A DNA stretch of 64,000 nucleotides from the NCBI RefSeq assembly GCF_000359585.1, contig NZ_APMH01000010.1, positions 1 to 64,000 on the forward strand, read 5' to 3'. Made by a program: the position numbers and the translations under genes. A model generated the notes under the pieces. It made no database searches, was not told the DNA's origin, and saw only the letters and a list, made by a program, of their open reading frames with translations. Position 1 is the first letter of the stretch. The number at the start of each line of letters is the position of its first letter. Shown one piece after another: positions 27,276 to 37,974 of the stretch. This DNA comes from Clostridium tyrobutyricum DSM 2637 = ATCC 25755 = JCM 11008 (GTDB taxonomy: Bacteria > Bacillota > Clostridia > Clostridiales > Clostridiaceae).

Positions 27276-27752
27276 ATGAAATATTATGTCGTTGACGCTT
27301 TTGCTGATGAGGTATTCAAAGGAAATCCAGCAGGTGTATGTGTTTTAGACGATCCGATAGATGATAATACAATGCAAAAAATTGCAGCATATTTATCCAG
27401 AGATTTATTTGTGGTGCTAGAAACAGAAAAACAATTGAAAGAATTAACTCCAAACTTTTCAAAGATGATAAAACTAAAAGATGGATTGGGAGTTATTGTT
27501 ACAGCCAGGGGTACTGATGTGGATTTTGTATCTCGCTGCTTTTATCCAAAACTTGGTGTAAATGAAGATCCTGTAACAGGTTCGGCACATAGCAATTTAA
27601 TACCATTTTGGTCGCAGAGACTAAACAAAGATGTAATGGTAGCCAGACAGTTGTCATCACGTGGAGGAACATTATACTGTAAACTAGCTGGAGATAGAGT
27701 AAAAATAAGTGGAAAAGCTGTGCCTTATATGATTGGAAATATTAATATATGA
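27276..27752 (+). pseudogene. PhzF-family isomerase with a large in-frame internal deletion
   Basis: Residues 1-38 (VVDAFADEVFKGNPAGVCVL) match the PhzF N-terminus, and the rest from YLSRDLFVVLETEK to GDRVKISGKAV matches the second half, including the conserved NEDPVTGSAH loop. The 158-residue product lacks roughly 110 residues between them, including the catalytic glutamate segment normally found around residue 45. The frame is unbroken and has a GGGGAGA ribosome binding site, so a protein may be made, but it should be inactive. It lies next to the methyltransferase fragment, so one region has lost DNA twice. Confidence 0.8.
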
Positions 27753-27828
27753 TAATTTATAATAGTAAGTAAAAATTAAGTAACTACAAAGTTGCTTGAT
27801 TTTATTCTGAATATTGGGAGTTGATCTT

Positions 27829-28416
27829 ATGAAAAATAAAACATTGGAAATTATTAGTAAACGAAGAAGTATACGAAAATATAAAAAAGAACAGATTTCA
27901 GATGAAAAACTTTCTCTAATTGTTGAAGCCGGGCGTCTTGCTCCAAGTGGTGGAAATAATCAAACAAGTCATTTTATTGTAATACAGAATAGAGAAACTT
28001 TGGAAGAATTAAAATCCGTGGTAGAAAGAGAATTTGCCAAAATGGAGATTAAAGAAGATACTTACAAGAGTATAAAAAATTCAATTTTAGCATCAAAAAA
28101 AGGCGGGTACAACTTTACATATGATGCTCCAACATTAATTGTGGCTGCAAATCAAAAAGAATATGGCAATGCAATGGCAGATTGTTCAGTTGCTTTGGAG
28201 AATATGATGCTGGCAGCAGTGTCACTGGATATAGGTTCTTGTTGGATAAATCAGCTTCACTGGCTGGATGACAATAAATATGTCCGTGAATATATGCTGA
28301 AGCTGGGGCTAAGTAAAGATGAAACAATTTGTGGGGGACTTGCACTTGGTTACCCTCAAATGTCACAAATGGCACCTCTTAAGAGAACAGGAAATACTGT
28401 TACTTATGTCAAGTAA
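27829..28416 (+). CDS. Nitroreductase-family protein
   Basis: A 195-residue FMN-dependent oxidoreductase. It begins EIISKRRSIRKYKKEQIS, the flavin-phosphate-binding start of the family, with GRLAPSGGNNQTSHFIVI and ENMMLAAVSLDIGSCWI as the other conserved blocks. Substrate unknown. The ATG at 27829 has GGGAG upstream; a TTG 15 bases earlier is less likely. Confidence 0.87.
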   Translation: MKNKTLEIISKRRSIRKYKKEQISDEKLSLIVEAGRLAPSGGNNQTSHFIVIQNRETLEELKSVVEREFAKMEIKEDTYKSIKNSILASKKGGYNFTYDAPTLIVAANQKEYGNAMADCSVALENMMLAAVSLDIGSCWINQLHWLDDNKYVREYMLKLGLSKDETICGGLALGYPQMSQMAPLKRTGNTVTYVK

Positions 28417-28522
28417 TAAGTATATTGCTTTCAACAATTAAGACCATATAATGGAATTTAACACCATTATGTGGTCTATATGGGTATAATTTTATGGAGA
28501 TATTTTGATTAGGGGGTTAACT

Positions 28523-29764
28523 TTGAATATATTAAAAAAGGACAATAGATTTTACCTGATTTCAATGTTATCAGCATTGGTATTGTGTGTTTTATGGGTT
28601 GTATTTGTTAAAACTGTGCCTTATTCGGATTTTAACTATTATTATGATTTGGCAAAAAAAATTGCAGATGGTGGAAGTTTTGGAGATACATATACTAGTG
28701 TAGGCTATTCCATTATACTGGGATTTATATTTAGTATCTTTGGAAAAAGCATTATTGTAGGTGAAATATTCAATTTAATTCTCACTGCTATAATCTATTT
28801 ATTAATGTACAATTTACTAAAAAAAATCAATTTAAGTGAAACCAGGAAGAAAATAATTTTTACAATTTTTATATTTTTCCCTACAAATATTTTTTACAAC
28901 AGTATCATTGGAGTTGAAATACTTTTTACTATGCTGCTGCTTCTAATTACAAACATATACTTTTCAAATAACAAATTTAAATATGTTTTTATAGGTATTT
29001 TGGCAGGGGTGGAAAATATGATAAAACCATTTTTTATTGTGTTTTTCTTTGCTCTGTTTTTAGTGGAAATAATTATTGATAAAAAATTGTTGAAACCAAT
29101 GGTAAATTCTCTTATAGTTCTCATACTTACATGTGTTGTTACAGCTCCCATGGTGTATAGGAATACCAAGCTTGTAGGACAATTTACTTATGTGTCGAAT
29201 AATAATGGCATAGTTTTGTATATAAACAATAATTCTCAAAATACAAAGGGAAGGTGGATGGCAGCAGCAGATGTTGAAAATTCCATAGTTTCAACTAACA
29301 AATATAAAGAAGCCAATATGACTCAGAAAAACAAGATGCTTTCAGCTGCAGCTAAAAAATGGATAAAGAATCATCCAAAACAATTTTTGATATTAGGATT
29401 CAAAAGGCTTTTCAATACATATTTTGTAGGGGATGACATACTTTTTACCTACAATCAGGCAGGGCTTGACAATGCTATTCAAATTATACTTTTGATTTAT
29501 ACGAATATAGTAAGAAATATAATATTTGTGCCTGGAATAATTGCAATTATATTATTTAGTATAAAAGTGATAAAAATGCTTTTAAACAGAAAAGGAAATG
29601 AAATTGATAGATTTAGTTTATATGCAGTTGTGATCTTTTATATGTTTACATCAATGTATTTTATAACGGAGGGACAAGGAAGATATGCTTTTCCATTTAT
29701 ATTTATAGTTATATACTTCTTTTGCAGCTGGAGAAATACTTTAAAAATACGAGCTAAACATTAA
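28523..29764 (+). CDS. ArnT/PMT-like GT-C glycosyltransferase (GT39-type) membrane protein
   Basis: About 413 residues with around ten hydrophobic helices. After helix one there is a short extracytoplasmic stretch, TVPYSDFNYYYDLAKK, with the acidic residue expected of GT-C enzymes, which move a sugar from a lipid-linked donor onto lipid or protein outside the membrane. SVGYSIILGFIFSIFGKS and GVENMIKPFFIV fit the family. TTG at 28523 follows AGGGGG. No cell-wall gene is adjacent and the acceptor is unknown. Confidence 0.72.
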   Translation: MNILKKDNRFYLISMLSALVLCVLWVVFVKTVPYSDFNYYYDLAKKIADGGSFGDTYTSVGYSIILGFIFSIFGKSIIVGEIFNLILTAIIYLLMYNLLKKINLSETRKKIIFTIFIFFPTNIFYNSIIGVEILFTMLLLLITNIYFSNNKFKYVFIGILAGVENMIKPFFIVFFFALFLVEIIIDKKLLKPMVNSLIVLILTCVVTAPMVYRNTKLVGQFTYVSNNNGIVLYINNNSQNTKGRWMAAADVENSIVSTNKYKEANMTQKNKMLSAAAKKWIKNHPKQFLILGFKRLFNTYFVGDDILFTYNQAGLDNAIQIILLIYTNIVRNIIFVPGIIAIILFSIKVIKMLLNRKGNEIDRFSLYAVVIFYMFTSMYFITEGQGRYAFPFIFIVIYFFCSWRNTLKIRAKH

Positions 29765-29807
29765 TATTGCTTTGATAATTAATTCTTTTAATTTTAAATT
29801 TAGTTTG

Positions 29808-29855
29808 GAATCTCCAAAGCACTTTTGACTGCTATGCTTTGGGGATTCTTTTTTA
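29808..29855 (+). terminator. Rho-independent terminator
   Basis: GAATCTCCAAAGCA / TGCTTTGGGGATTC stem followed by TTTTTTTA, 44 bases after the GT39-like gene. Confidence 0.88.
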
Positions 29856-29944
29856 TTCATACAAATCTTATAAGAAATATGATATTCTTCATTGGAATAC
29901 AAATACTTATTATTTTTGAAGCTATAAAGATTTATACATTAAGA

Positions 29945-31318
<1,374 letters not shown>

Positions 31319-31479
31319 TTAGTCCTAAATCAATAAATATAGATGCATTACTTGCATCATTTTATTAAATGAACTCAACTTATATGTTATATTAAAATTA
31401 ATGGAATTACAATAATTTAATTTTTATAAGGAGAATTAGACTTATGCAAATCAAATATTTTTTAAAAGAAGGTAAAATA

Positions 31480-32058
31480 ATGACAAATATTACAATACGT
31501 ATGGCAACTAAGGCAGATGCAAAAGAAATTTTGGATATATATGTACCTTATGTGAATAATACTGCAATCTCTTTTGAATATGATGTTCCATCTGTTGAAG
31601 AATTTACTGATAGAATTATTAATATATCAAAACAGTATCCCTACATAGTAGCTATAGACAGTAATCGAATTATTGGTTATGCATATGCTTCGTCATTTAA
31701 CAAGCGAGTTGCATATGATTGGGCTGTTGAAACTACTATATATTTGAGGCAGAATTGTCGAGGTAAAGGTATAGGAAGAAAATTGTATTTAGCTTTGGAG
31801 GAAATATTAAAGAGACAAAATATCCTTAACTTGAATGCATGTATAGCATATACATCTACTGAGAATGCATATCTGACTAATACAAGTATGTATTTTCATG
31901 AGCATTTAGGATATAAAAAAATTGGACATTTTACAAAATGCGGATATAAGTTTGGAAGTTGGTATGATATGATTTGGATGGAGAAAATTATTGGAGAGCA
32001 TTCTGAAACCCCAAAATCAGTTATCCCAATATCAGAATGGCATGAATTACAATTATAA
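31480..32058 (+). CDS. GNAT acetyltransferase, phosphinothricin/methionine sulfoximine acetyltransferase-like
   Basis: Around 192 residues. IRMATKADAKEILDIY begins the domain and LRQNCRGKGIGRKLYLAL is the acetyl-CoA pyrophosphate loop. The pattern with NTAISFEYDVPSVEEF near the start and YHEHLGYKKIGHF-like ending is that of the PAT group. The ATG at 31480 fits the family start and has AGAAGG upstream; an ATG at 31444 behind AAGGAG would add 12 residues and is possible. Confidence 0.82.
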   Translation: MTNITIRMATKADAKEILDIYVPYVNNTAISFEYDVPSVEEFTDRIINISKQYPYIVAIDSNRIIGYAYASSFNKRVAYDWAVETTIYLRQNCRGKGIGRKLYLALEEILKRQNILNLNACIAYTSTENAYLTNTSMYFHEHLGYKKIGHFTKCGYKFGSWYDMIWMEKIIGEHSETPKSVIPISEWHELQL

Positions 32059-32183
32059 ATTAAAGTTGATTTGATTCACAATGTTAGAATTTAGCCATTT
32101 AAAAAAATAAGTTGAAATACATTTTAAATCATTATATGATGAATTCAGGCATCGATGTACTATATTTAAAAAGAAGGTAAGTT

Positions 32184-32639
32184 ATGAATACTAATATTGA
32201 AATGATACCATCATATAAAGTTGCTTATATACGGAGAACAGGACCTTATGGTTCAGAGAATGTACAGATAATGGAACAATTAAAAAATTGGGCTAGAGAA
32301 AAGAACTTATTAAATGAAAGTTCAATCATATTAGGAATAACCCAAGATAACCCTCAATTCACAGAACCTAAAGATTGTCGTTATGATGTATGTTTAGTTA
32401 TTTTAGATGAATTTAAGAATGATAATAAATACATTAATTTTGGAGAAACCATTGGTGGAAAATACTGCGTATTTAAAATAAGTCATACGGCAGCTGCTGT
32501 GCAAAAAGCATGGAAGGAGATATTTGCAGAGTTATCGAAAAGGAATTATGAAATTGATGATAGAAGATCTATTGTTGAACGCTATGCAATGCGGATGATA
32601 GATAAACATTACTGTGAAATTTGTGTACCAATATTATAA
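32184..32639 (+). CDS. GyrI-like small-molecule-binding protein
   Basis: A 151-residue single-domain protein: IPSYKVAYIRRTGPYGSENVQIMEQL and YDVCLVILDEF followed by GGKYCVFKISHTA is the GyrI/AraC effector-binding fold. Proteins of this type without a DNA-binding domain bind or inactivate hydrophobic compounds, or protect gyrase. Its own role is not shown. It has an AAGAAGG ribosome binding site and no operon partner. Confidence 0.78.
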   Translation: MNTNIEMIPSYKVAYIRRTGPYGSENVQIMEQLKNWAREKNLLNESSIILGITQDNPQFTEPKDCRYDVCLVILDEFKNDNKYINFGETIGGKYCVFKISHTAAAVQKAWKEIFAELSKRNYEIDDRRSIVERYAMRMIDKHYCEICVPIL

Positions 32640-32736
32640 AAAATATTAAGATAAATAATAATTTGCAGGATAATTTTGAATTGTGGATTATTTATATTTT
32701 ATGATAAAACATAGATCAATATTAGGAGGAAAAGAA

Positions 32737-33180
32737 ATGGATGTCGTATATAAGAAAATCAGTGAGGATATGCTAGATGAAATTATAGAATTATTTGTAG
32801 AAACTTTCAATTCACAACCCTGGAACGACAATTGGACGGTTCAAACATCTTCTAAAAGATTATGCCCTATTATTTTTACAGAAGGATTTTTTGGATTAAG
32901 TGCATATCAAGATAATAAAATATGTGGCTTTACTATGGGATTTTTTGAACAATATTGTGATGAAAAAGAGTTTATAATCAAAGAATTTGCCATTAGAAAT
33001 ATGGGTAGAGGTCGGGGACTTGGTTCTCAGCTACTTATGGAATTTGAGAAAAGATTAAGGGAAATGGGTGTAAAAAAAATAATCCTGCTTACATTAAAAG
33101 GAAATTTAACAGAACATTTTTATGAAAAGAATGGTTTCAAAACCAATACCAAAATGGCATTTATGAATAAAACTATTTAG
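32737..33180 (+). CDS. GNAT family N-acetyltransferase
   Basis: A 147-residue acetyltransferase. The acetyl-CoA motif is MGRGRGLGSQLLMEFEKRL, and FYEKNGFKTNTKMAFM is the typical C-terminal end. The ATG at 32737 lies behind TAGGAGG; upstream in-frame codons are not needed. Substrate unknown. Confidence 0.8.
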   Translation: MDVVYKKISEDMLDEIIELFVETFNSQPWNDNWTVQTSSKRLCPIIFTEGFFGLSAYQDNKICGFTMGFFEQYCDEKEFIIKEFAIRNMGRGRGLGSQLLMEFEKRLREMGVKKIILLTLKGNLTEHFYEKNGFKTNTKMAFMNKTI

Positions 33181-33625
33181 ATAATAATCAGATAACGGGT
33201 TGATTTTACAGAGAGCTTTTGATTAGTTGGAGAGATCATAATCACGAAGCTGATAAATTTCAATTCGTAGAGTTCAAGTAACATAATTTTGTCTTTAATT
33301 AAGTCGTAAAAACGATGATTTAGAAAATATAGTATATAAGATTTTCATGATTTAGATAATGAAGCTGATCTGAAGAACTGTTTTACTGTCAGGCAATAGA
33401 TAAAATTATAAATGCTTCATTTTGGCAATCCATGTATTTTTTATTGCTGTTTTTTGTTCTATTACTATAGCGACCCCTATTATGTTAGATAGATGTTTTT
33501 TATATTTATAAACTTCATTCCCCCATTCACCTAAGGACTTTAAAGCAACTATGAGTTTTACATGTATTATAATTACGATTGTTGATCTTCTCACTGTGAT
33601 GATTTATCTCTTAGTATCACTGAAC
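33181..33625. other. Degenerate intergenic DNA with no intact gene
   Basis: About 450 bases with broken reading frames on both strands. A short minus-strand frame at about 33406-33594 reads ALKSLGEWGNEVYKYKKHL, which vaguely recalls the end of an HxlR regulator, but I cannot support that call. Confidence 0.35.
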
Positions 33626-33730
33626 TCATATATCTTTTAATCTGTTTTTTATAATTTCTAGTTCAATATAGTTGGATTTCAAAAGAGCTTCTGTAAGTTT
33701 TACTCCCAATTTTCCAGCAATATGGTCATA
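33626..33730 (-). pseudogene. Fragment resembling the C-terminus of an ArsR-family regulator
   Basis: Minus-strand peptide YDHIAGKLGVKLTEALLKSN followed by about 14 residues and a stop. Some ArsR-type regulators carry a CYDHLAGxLGV-TEAL motif in their C-terminal part, and this matches it closely. No HTH or start is present. Confidence 0.45.
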
Positions 33731-33742
33731 ACAATTTTATGT

Positions 33743-33882
33743 AATACTTGGGATATAGCAGATGCCAAAAGCTATGGATTTAATGTATCATGTATAAATC
33801 GTTTCAATAGTAAAAAGAAGCATTGACTTTTACACCAGATATTGAGTTGAAATCTTTAACTGAATTACCCAAGGTTCTATAA
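33743..33882 (+). pseudogene. Fragment of a haloacid dehalogenase-like hydrolase (type II), frameshifted
   Basis: NTWDIADAKSYGFNVSCINRF in one frame and LTFTPDIELKSLTELPKVL with a stop in another, joined by a frameshift near 33820. The pattern DxxxAKxxGF..WINR and the final SLTELP are the C-terminal part of type II haloacid dehalogenases. The catalytic N-terminal half is gone. Confidence 0.6.
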
Positions 33883-33979
33883 ATACCCAGTTGTTTTAGG
33901 GACTGAAAAAGTCAGTTATTTTTAGTTCCTAATTTTTATTATTTCATGCATTGTTTATATTTTAAAATAAATCCGATAA

Positions 33980-34768
33980 TCAAATTTCAAGCAATTGAGC
34001 CATATTTTCTCCTAATACTGCCCTAGCAACAGATTGAGATTCGGAAACTTTTAATATGGCCTCTATAGACAATGCAAGGTCACCAAAAGGTCTATCTACT
34101 CCAAAAATACATTTTTCAGGCAATTCATTAATTACAGTTTTTAAAACAAATGTAGAATAGTAAGCGGAGGTATCAAGAAATAAATTAGGAGTTTCTCTTA
34201 CAATGTCCATTGTTTCAAGCCAGTTAATTCCACCTAAATGTCCTAGAATAACAGGTGTAGCAGGATATCTACATGCAAAATTAGATATTTCTCTGATATC
34301 CTTCAATGTAAGTGGGAAAAAAGCATGTATCCAAATTGGAAGATTTCCAAATTCACTTGAAGCTTTGAAAATATTTTTTAGAAGATGAACTTGACCACTT
34401 CCTAGAGTAAATTCACCCATTCCAACCAAGTGATTTTTTTGAATATTATTGTTGATGTACTGTTCTGTAGTATTTAAATCTAAATTTGGCGGAACAGCAC
34501 CGAATCCAACATAATGACTTGGATATTGATTAATAGCTTTTACCAATTCTTCAATTGATTTTTTACGTATTTCTGTCATATTTCCTTTTTTACCAGCAAG
34601 CAAATCCTGAAGATACTGCATTGAAGTCTTAACCTCTTGTGCATTTGCAGCCATTTCAGGGTGAAAGGAGGTAGAAAATAATACTGTTTTGTCTACACCA
34701 CAATTGTTCATGTCTTTTATATGTTCTTCGACAGGTAAAGTAAGGTGTGAATGTCCATCAATAATCAT
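33980..34768 (-). CDS. Amidohydrolase family 2 (TIM-barrel metal-dependent hydrolase)
   Basis: A 262-residue protein starting MIIDGHSHL, where the HxH metal ligands lie. Further conserved points are WIHAFFP with a metal His, VILGHLGG and LFLDTSA, and a late Asp in FGVDRPFG. Members hydrolyse or decarboxylate small ring compounds; the substrate cannot be named. The ATG at 34768 has AAAGGA at a sensible distance. It is divergent from the HxlR regulator, which probably controls it. Confidence 0.83.
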   Translation of the reverse strand: MIIDGHSHLTLPVEEHIKDMNNCGVDKTVLFSTSFHPEMAANAQEVKTSMQYLQDLLAGKKGNMTEIRKKSIEELVKAINQYPSHYVGFGAVPPNLDLNTTEQYINNNIQKNHLVGMGEFTLGSGQVHLLKNIFKASSEFGNLPIWIHAFFPLTLKDIREISNFACRYPATPVILGHLGGINWLETMDIVRETPNLFLDTSAYYSTFVLKTVINELPEKCIFGVDRPFGDLALSIEAILKVSESQSVARAVLGENMAQLLEI

Positions 34769-34834
34769 AAATATCATTCCTTTATTAATTTATTTTTACT
34801 ATAATCAATTATATATAATATAAATAAAATTAAT

Positions 34835-34859
34835 AGTATGCACTTTTTTGTGATATACT
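34835..34859. promoter_or_regulatory. Candidate HxlR operator
   Basis: Imperfect inverted repeat AGTATGCAC, TTTTTT, GTGATATACT between the divergent amidohydrolase and HxlR genes, 22 bases before the HxlR start. HxlR proteins commonly bind such a dyad to control themselves and the divergent gene. Confidence 0.5.
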
Positions 34860-34880
34860 TTCGAAAAGGAGAGTAATTAT

Positions 34881-35207
34881 ATGAAAGAGAAACTTTGCTA
34901 TGTAGGAAATAGAGAACCATTTGAATATACTTTGTCCATTATAAGTGAAAAATGGAAATTGAAAATAATTTACTTTCTTGTATGTATGGGCACTGTAAGA
35001 TACGGTGCCCTTAAAAAGAATATTGATGGAATAACTCACAAGATGTTGAGTTCGCAGCTAAAAGAATTACAAAATAAAGATATTATACTAAGAAAACAAT
35101 ATATGGAAATGCCTCCAAAGGTAGAATATTCTCTTAGTAAAAAGGGAGAAAGTCTTATTCCTATTGTAAAGGCGATGTGCAAATGGGGAGAAGAACATAA
35201 TACTTGA
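34881..35207 (+). CDS. HxlR-family transcriptional regulator
   Basis: A 108-residue winged-helix protein: FEYTLSIISEKWKLKIIYFL, GITHKMLSSQLKELQNKDII and PPKVEYSLSKKGESLIPIV are the three conserved blocks, ending in CKWGEEH. HxlR proteins often sense electrophiles or redox state; here a cysteine lies near the N-terminus (KLCYVGNREPFEYT). Likely regulator of the divergent amidohydrolase gene. Confidence 0.88.
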   Translation: MKEKLCYVGNREPFEYTLSIISEKWKLKIIYFLVCMGTVRYGALKKNIDGITHKMLSSQLKELQNKDIILRKQYMEMPPKVEYSLSKKGESLIPIVKAMCKWGEEHNT

Positions 35208-35234
35208 CTTGCACCCTACAGACACCCTTATACT
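35204..35234 (+). promoter_or_regulatory. MerR-type promoter with 19-base spacer
   Basis: TTGACT (35204-35209) and TATACT (35229-35234) separated by 19 bases. The overlong spacer, with ACCCT repeated within it, is the hallmark of promoters that MerR-family activators untwist. The gene immediately downstream is a MerR regulator. The -35 box overlaps the hxlR stop codon. Confidence 0.75.
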
Positions 35235-35278
35235 TAAATTATAGGTTGGCTAACTTGTTAATTTTGGAGGTGTTGTTT

Positions 35279-36232
35279 GTGAATATTAAAATTGCAGCTG
35301 AGAAAACTGGATTGACCAAAAAAGCTATAAAGTATTATGAATGTGAAGGATTAATCAATCCTTCAAAAAATAGTTCTAATAATTATAGAGAGTATACAGA
35401 TACTGACATTGTAAAACTTAATTTGATTGGTGCATTGAGAGTTATAGATATACCAGTAAGTGAAATAAAATGCTTGATAGAGGGCAATAAGAGTCTCCCA
35501 GATATTATGAAGAATACACTGAATAAGATAACGGAGAATATTAGCAATTTAGAAAAAAGCAGACTTATTATTAGCAATATCCTTAACAAGAATCTAGAAG
35601 ATTATAGTACGATTGGTGAACAAGTAAGAAAATTAAGAGAGACTTTGGAATTTTCCATATCTGAAAAGAAAGAATTTATTTCTACTAGATTGCTGAAAAT
35701 TTTCCCCGGAAACTTTGGAAAGATTTTTGTGAATTCATATGAGCCTTTTTTAAATATTACTGTAGATAGTGACGAAAAAAAAGATGCATGGGTGAAACTT
35801 GTTGAGTTTTTGGATGATTTAAATGAGATTGATAACACCCAACCATTTATAAAACTTATGAACAGTATAGATGTCAATAAAATAGAAGAATATAGACAAA
35901 AATCTAAAGAAGATATATTGGAAAATTTCAATAATAATATTTTTATTGAAAAAATTAAAAAACAATATGTAGAATTTATAAGATTTATGAATAAAGATAA
36001 GGAAAAGAAAAAAATATTTGCTAAATCAGTATCTCAAACAATGGATATGTTTAACGGTCTTGGAGTAGATGAGAATATCTTTGATGAATACTTAGAAATA
36101 CTAAATGAAGATTATAAACAATATAGACAGATAGGTAAAAAATTTATGAGTGAGATAGATGAAGAGCTAAAAAAAGAGTTTGGATTTACAGCAAAGGAGT
36201 TTTTCGAAAATCTGAAAACTACAGAAAATTAA
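35279..36232 (+). CDS. MerR-family transcriptional regulator with a long C-terminal sensor domain
   Basis: A 317-residue regulator. The MerR HTH reads IKIAAEKTGLTKKAIKYYECEGLINPSKNSSNNYREYTDTDI from the N-terminus, followed by a coiled helix and a roughly 200-residue, all-helical C-terminal domain with no family I can name. GTG at 35279 follows GGAGGTG. The gene has its own MerR-type promoter, so it is probably autoregulated. Plain MerR metal-sensor cysteines are absent, so a small-molecule ligand is more likely. Confidence 0.83.
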   Translation: MNIKIAAEKTGLTKKAIKYYECEGLINPSKNSSNNYREYTDTDIVKLNLIGALRVIDIPVSEIKCLIEGNKSLPDIMKNTLNKITENISNLEKSRLIISNILNKNLEDYSTIGEQVRKLRETLEFSISEKKEFISTRLLKIFPGNFGKIFVNSYEPFLNITVDSDEKKDAWVKLVEFLDDLNEIDNTQPFIKLMNSIDVNKIEEYRQKSKEDILENFNNNIFIEKIKKQYVEFIRFMNKDKEKKKIFAKSVSQTMDMFNGLGVDENIFDEYLEILNEDYKQYRQIGKKFMSEIDEELKKEFGFTAKEFFENLKTTEN

Positions 36233-36240
36233 AATGACAA

Positions 36241-36266
36241 ATAGGGATTACAAGGCTAATCCCTAT
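36241..36266 (+). terminator. Terminator-like inverted repeat
   Basis: ATAGGGATT / AATCCCTAT with an 8-base loop, 8 bases after the MerR gene. There is no T-run, so it may be a weak terminator or mRNA end structure. Confidence 0.4.
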
Positions 36267-36339
36267 GAAATTAATCTTCAAATTTGAACAACTCTTCAAC
36301 AGTAGTATTGAATACTTTAGTGATGGATTGTATTTCCCA

Positions 36340-37218
36340 TTAATTTTTAGGCTTTCTGCTTAGATTAAATCCCTGTCCTAAAACCTCGTGAGTATCACTT
36401 ATTATTATAAATGCTCCCGGATCAATATTTTTAACTAAATCCTTAAATTTATTAACTTCTGATTGATCCATTACAACAACTAAAACTGTAAGTTTTCTAT
36501 CTGTATAGCCTCCAAAACCAGATAATTTTGTAATTCCTCTGTCCAAATTTTTTAGTATAGCATCTTTAATGATTTCCGATTTGTCGGATATTACAAATGC
36601 AACTTTTGATCCGCTGAAGCCCAATTGTATCATATCAATGGATTTGCTTGTTATGAATAAAGTTATAATTGCATAAAGAGCCTTTTCGATGTCAAAAACA
36701 TACGCTGAAGCAATGACAACAAATCCGTCTATAATACCCTGGCAATTTCCTATACTTAATGGTGTATATTTGTTGACAATTTTGGCTATTATTGATGTAC
36801 CTCCAGTTGAAGCATGTCCTTTAAAAACTAATCCAAGTCCTATTCCAGAAATTATACCGCCGTATATACATCCAAGAAATGGACTTAAAGTAATTGCTTT
36901 TAAATTTGATGTCAATAGTATAAATAAAGGCAAAATTAAAGAACCTAAAATCGTATTTACTGTAAATCTTTTCCCAAGTATAATTAATCCGATAAGAAAT
37001 AAAGGTATGTTTGCACACCATTGTACAACTGCAGGCTCTATTCCAAATAAACGATTTATAAGCAAAGATAAACCTACTATTCCACCTGAGGCTATATTAT
37101 TGGGCTTGAGAAATAAATTAAATGCTAGAGCAATTAGTATGCAGCCAATTATTACTTGTAAATATTGAATTATGTAATAATATATAATATTTTTTTTTAT
37201 AACAAAACTTTTAAGCAT
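36340..37218 (-). CDS. YitT-family membrane protein
   Basis: A 292-residue protein with about five N-terminal membrane helices (AFNLFLKPNNIASGGIVGLS is the family signature) and a C-terminal DUF2179 domain, FGGYTDRKLTVLVVVMD onward. Function is not firmly established; related proteins are common in Firmicutes. AGGAGG precedes the ATG. It is monocistronic. Confidence 0.87.
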   Translation of the reverse strand: MLKSFVIKKNIIYYYIIQYLQVIIGCILIALAFNLFLKPNNIASGGIVGLSLLINRLFGIEPAVVQWCANIPLFLIGLIILGKRFTVNTILGSLILPLFILLTSNLKAITLSPFLGCIYGGIISGIGLGLVFKGHASTGGTSIIAKIVNKYTPLSIGNCQGIIDGFVVIASAYVFDIEKALYAIITLFITSKSIDMIQLGFSGSKVAFVISDKSEIIKDAILKNLDRGITKLSGFGGYTDRKLTVLVVVMDQSEVNKFKDLVKNIDPGAFIIISDTHEVLGQGFNLSRKPKN

Positions 37219-37402
37219 TCAAGAAGCCTCCTAAATTAGTAGTTTTATATTTATATTGTATCATTATGTATAAAAGCTATCTATAACAAAATCAATATAT
37301 GTGAAGTGACAAATGACGATGTAACTTCTGTTTTAAATTTAGTTTTCCACTAATAATACATTGGTTTGTAAAATTAGTATATTTATAAAGGGAATGGAAT
37401 CA

Positions 37403-37442
37403 ATAAAAAAATGGATAAATATTATATAAAAGATTTATCCAT
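37403..37442 (-). terminator. Terminator of the DUF2798 gene
   Basis: ATGGATAAAT / ATTTATCCAT stem; on the minus strand a run of seven T follows. It lies 38 bases after the DUF2798 stop. Confidence 0.8.
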
Positions 37443-37479
37443 ACTTATTATTATTATATAATTGTGAAAATTCTTTATT

Positions 37480-37974
37480 TTATGCGCTTAATGTAACATT
37501 ATCCACATCATTTTTATGCATTGTTTTTATTACAGTTCTTGCAATAGGTTGCACAATGAGTAATTCCAAAAATATAACTAAACAAAAGTTACGTGGCCAG
37601 CAAATTGGGAAATTTTTAAGGACCTCAATATTTAACCCACTTGCCAAACTTCCACCTACATTTGTCATGATAATTGACATACCAATAACGGTAAAAAATG
37701 TCCTGAACAGAATATGAGCATTTAAGCTGTCTGTTGGTGCAGTAAAAACATTCATCAGTTTATTGGCTATTTTACCTACAATAAAAGTTTCAATTATCAT
37801 TGCAATTATAAAAACTAATGGAAATACTTTTAGTGATGTAATTATAGCTTTTCCTGATACTCCACCCATATTAATACAAATGTTTATAGTTGCCATGAAA
37901 ATACAGGTCAATGCACATATAATACTACCATACAGTAAACCTTCTTTGCCATTTCTAGGCATACATTTTTCCAT
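37480..37974 (-). CDS. DUF2798 membrane protein
   Basis: A 164-residue protein with four hydrophobic helices in two similar halves (GLLYGSIICALTCIFMATIN and ILFRTFFTVIGMSIIMTN), the DUF2798 pattern. Function unknown. AAAGGAGG lies five bases before the ATG. About 300 bases upstream to the next gene's terminator contain no other gene, only a short GC-richer repeat at 38028-38052. Confidence 0.75.
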   Translation of the reverse strand: MEKCMPRNGKEGLLYGSIICALTCIFMATINICINMGGVSGKAIITSLKVFPLVFIIAMIIETFIVGKIANKLMNVFTAPTDSLNAHILFRTFFTVIGMSIIMTNVGGSLASGLNIEVLKNFPICWPRNFCLVIFLELLIVQPIARTVIKTMHKNDVDNVTLSA

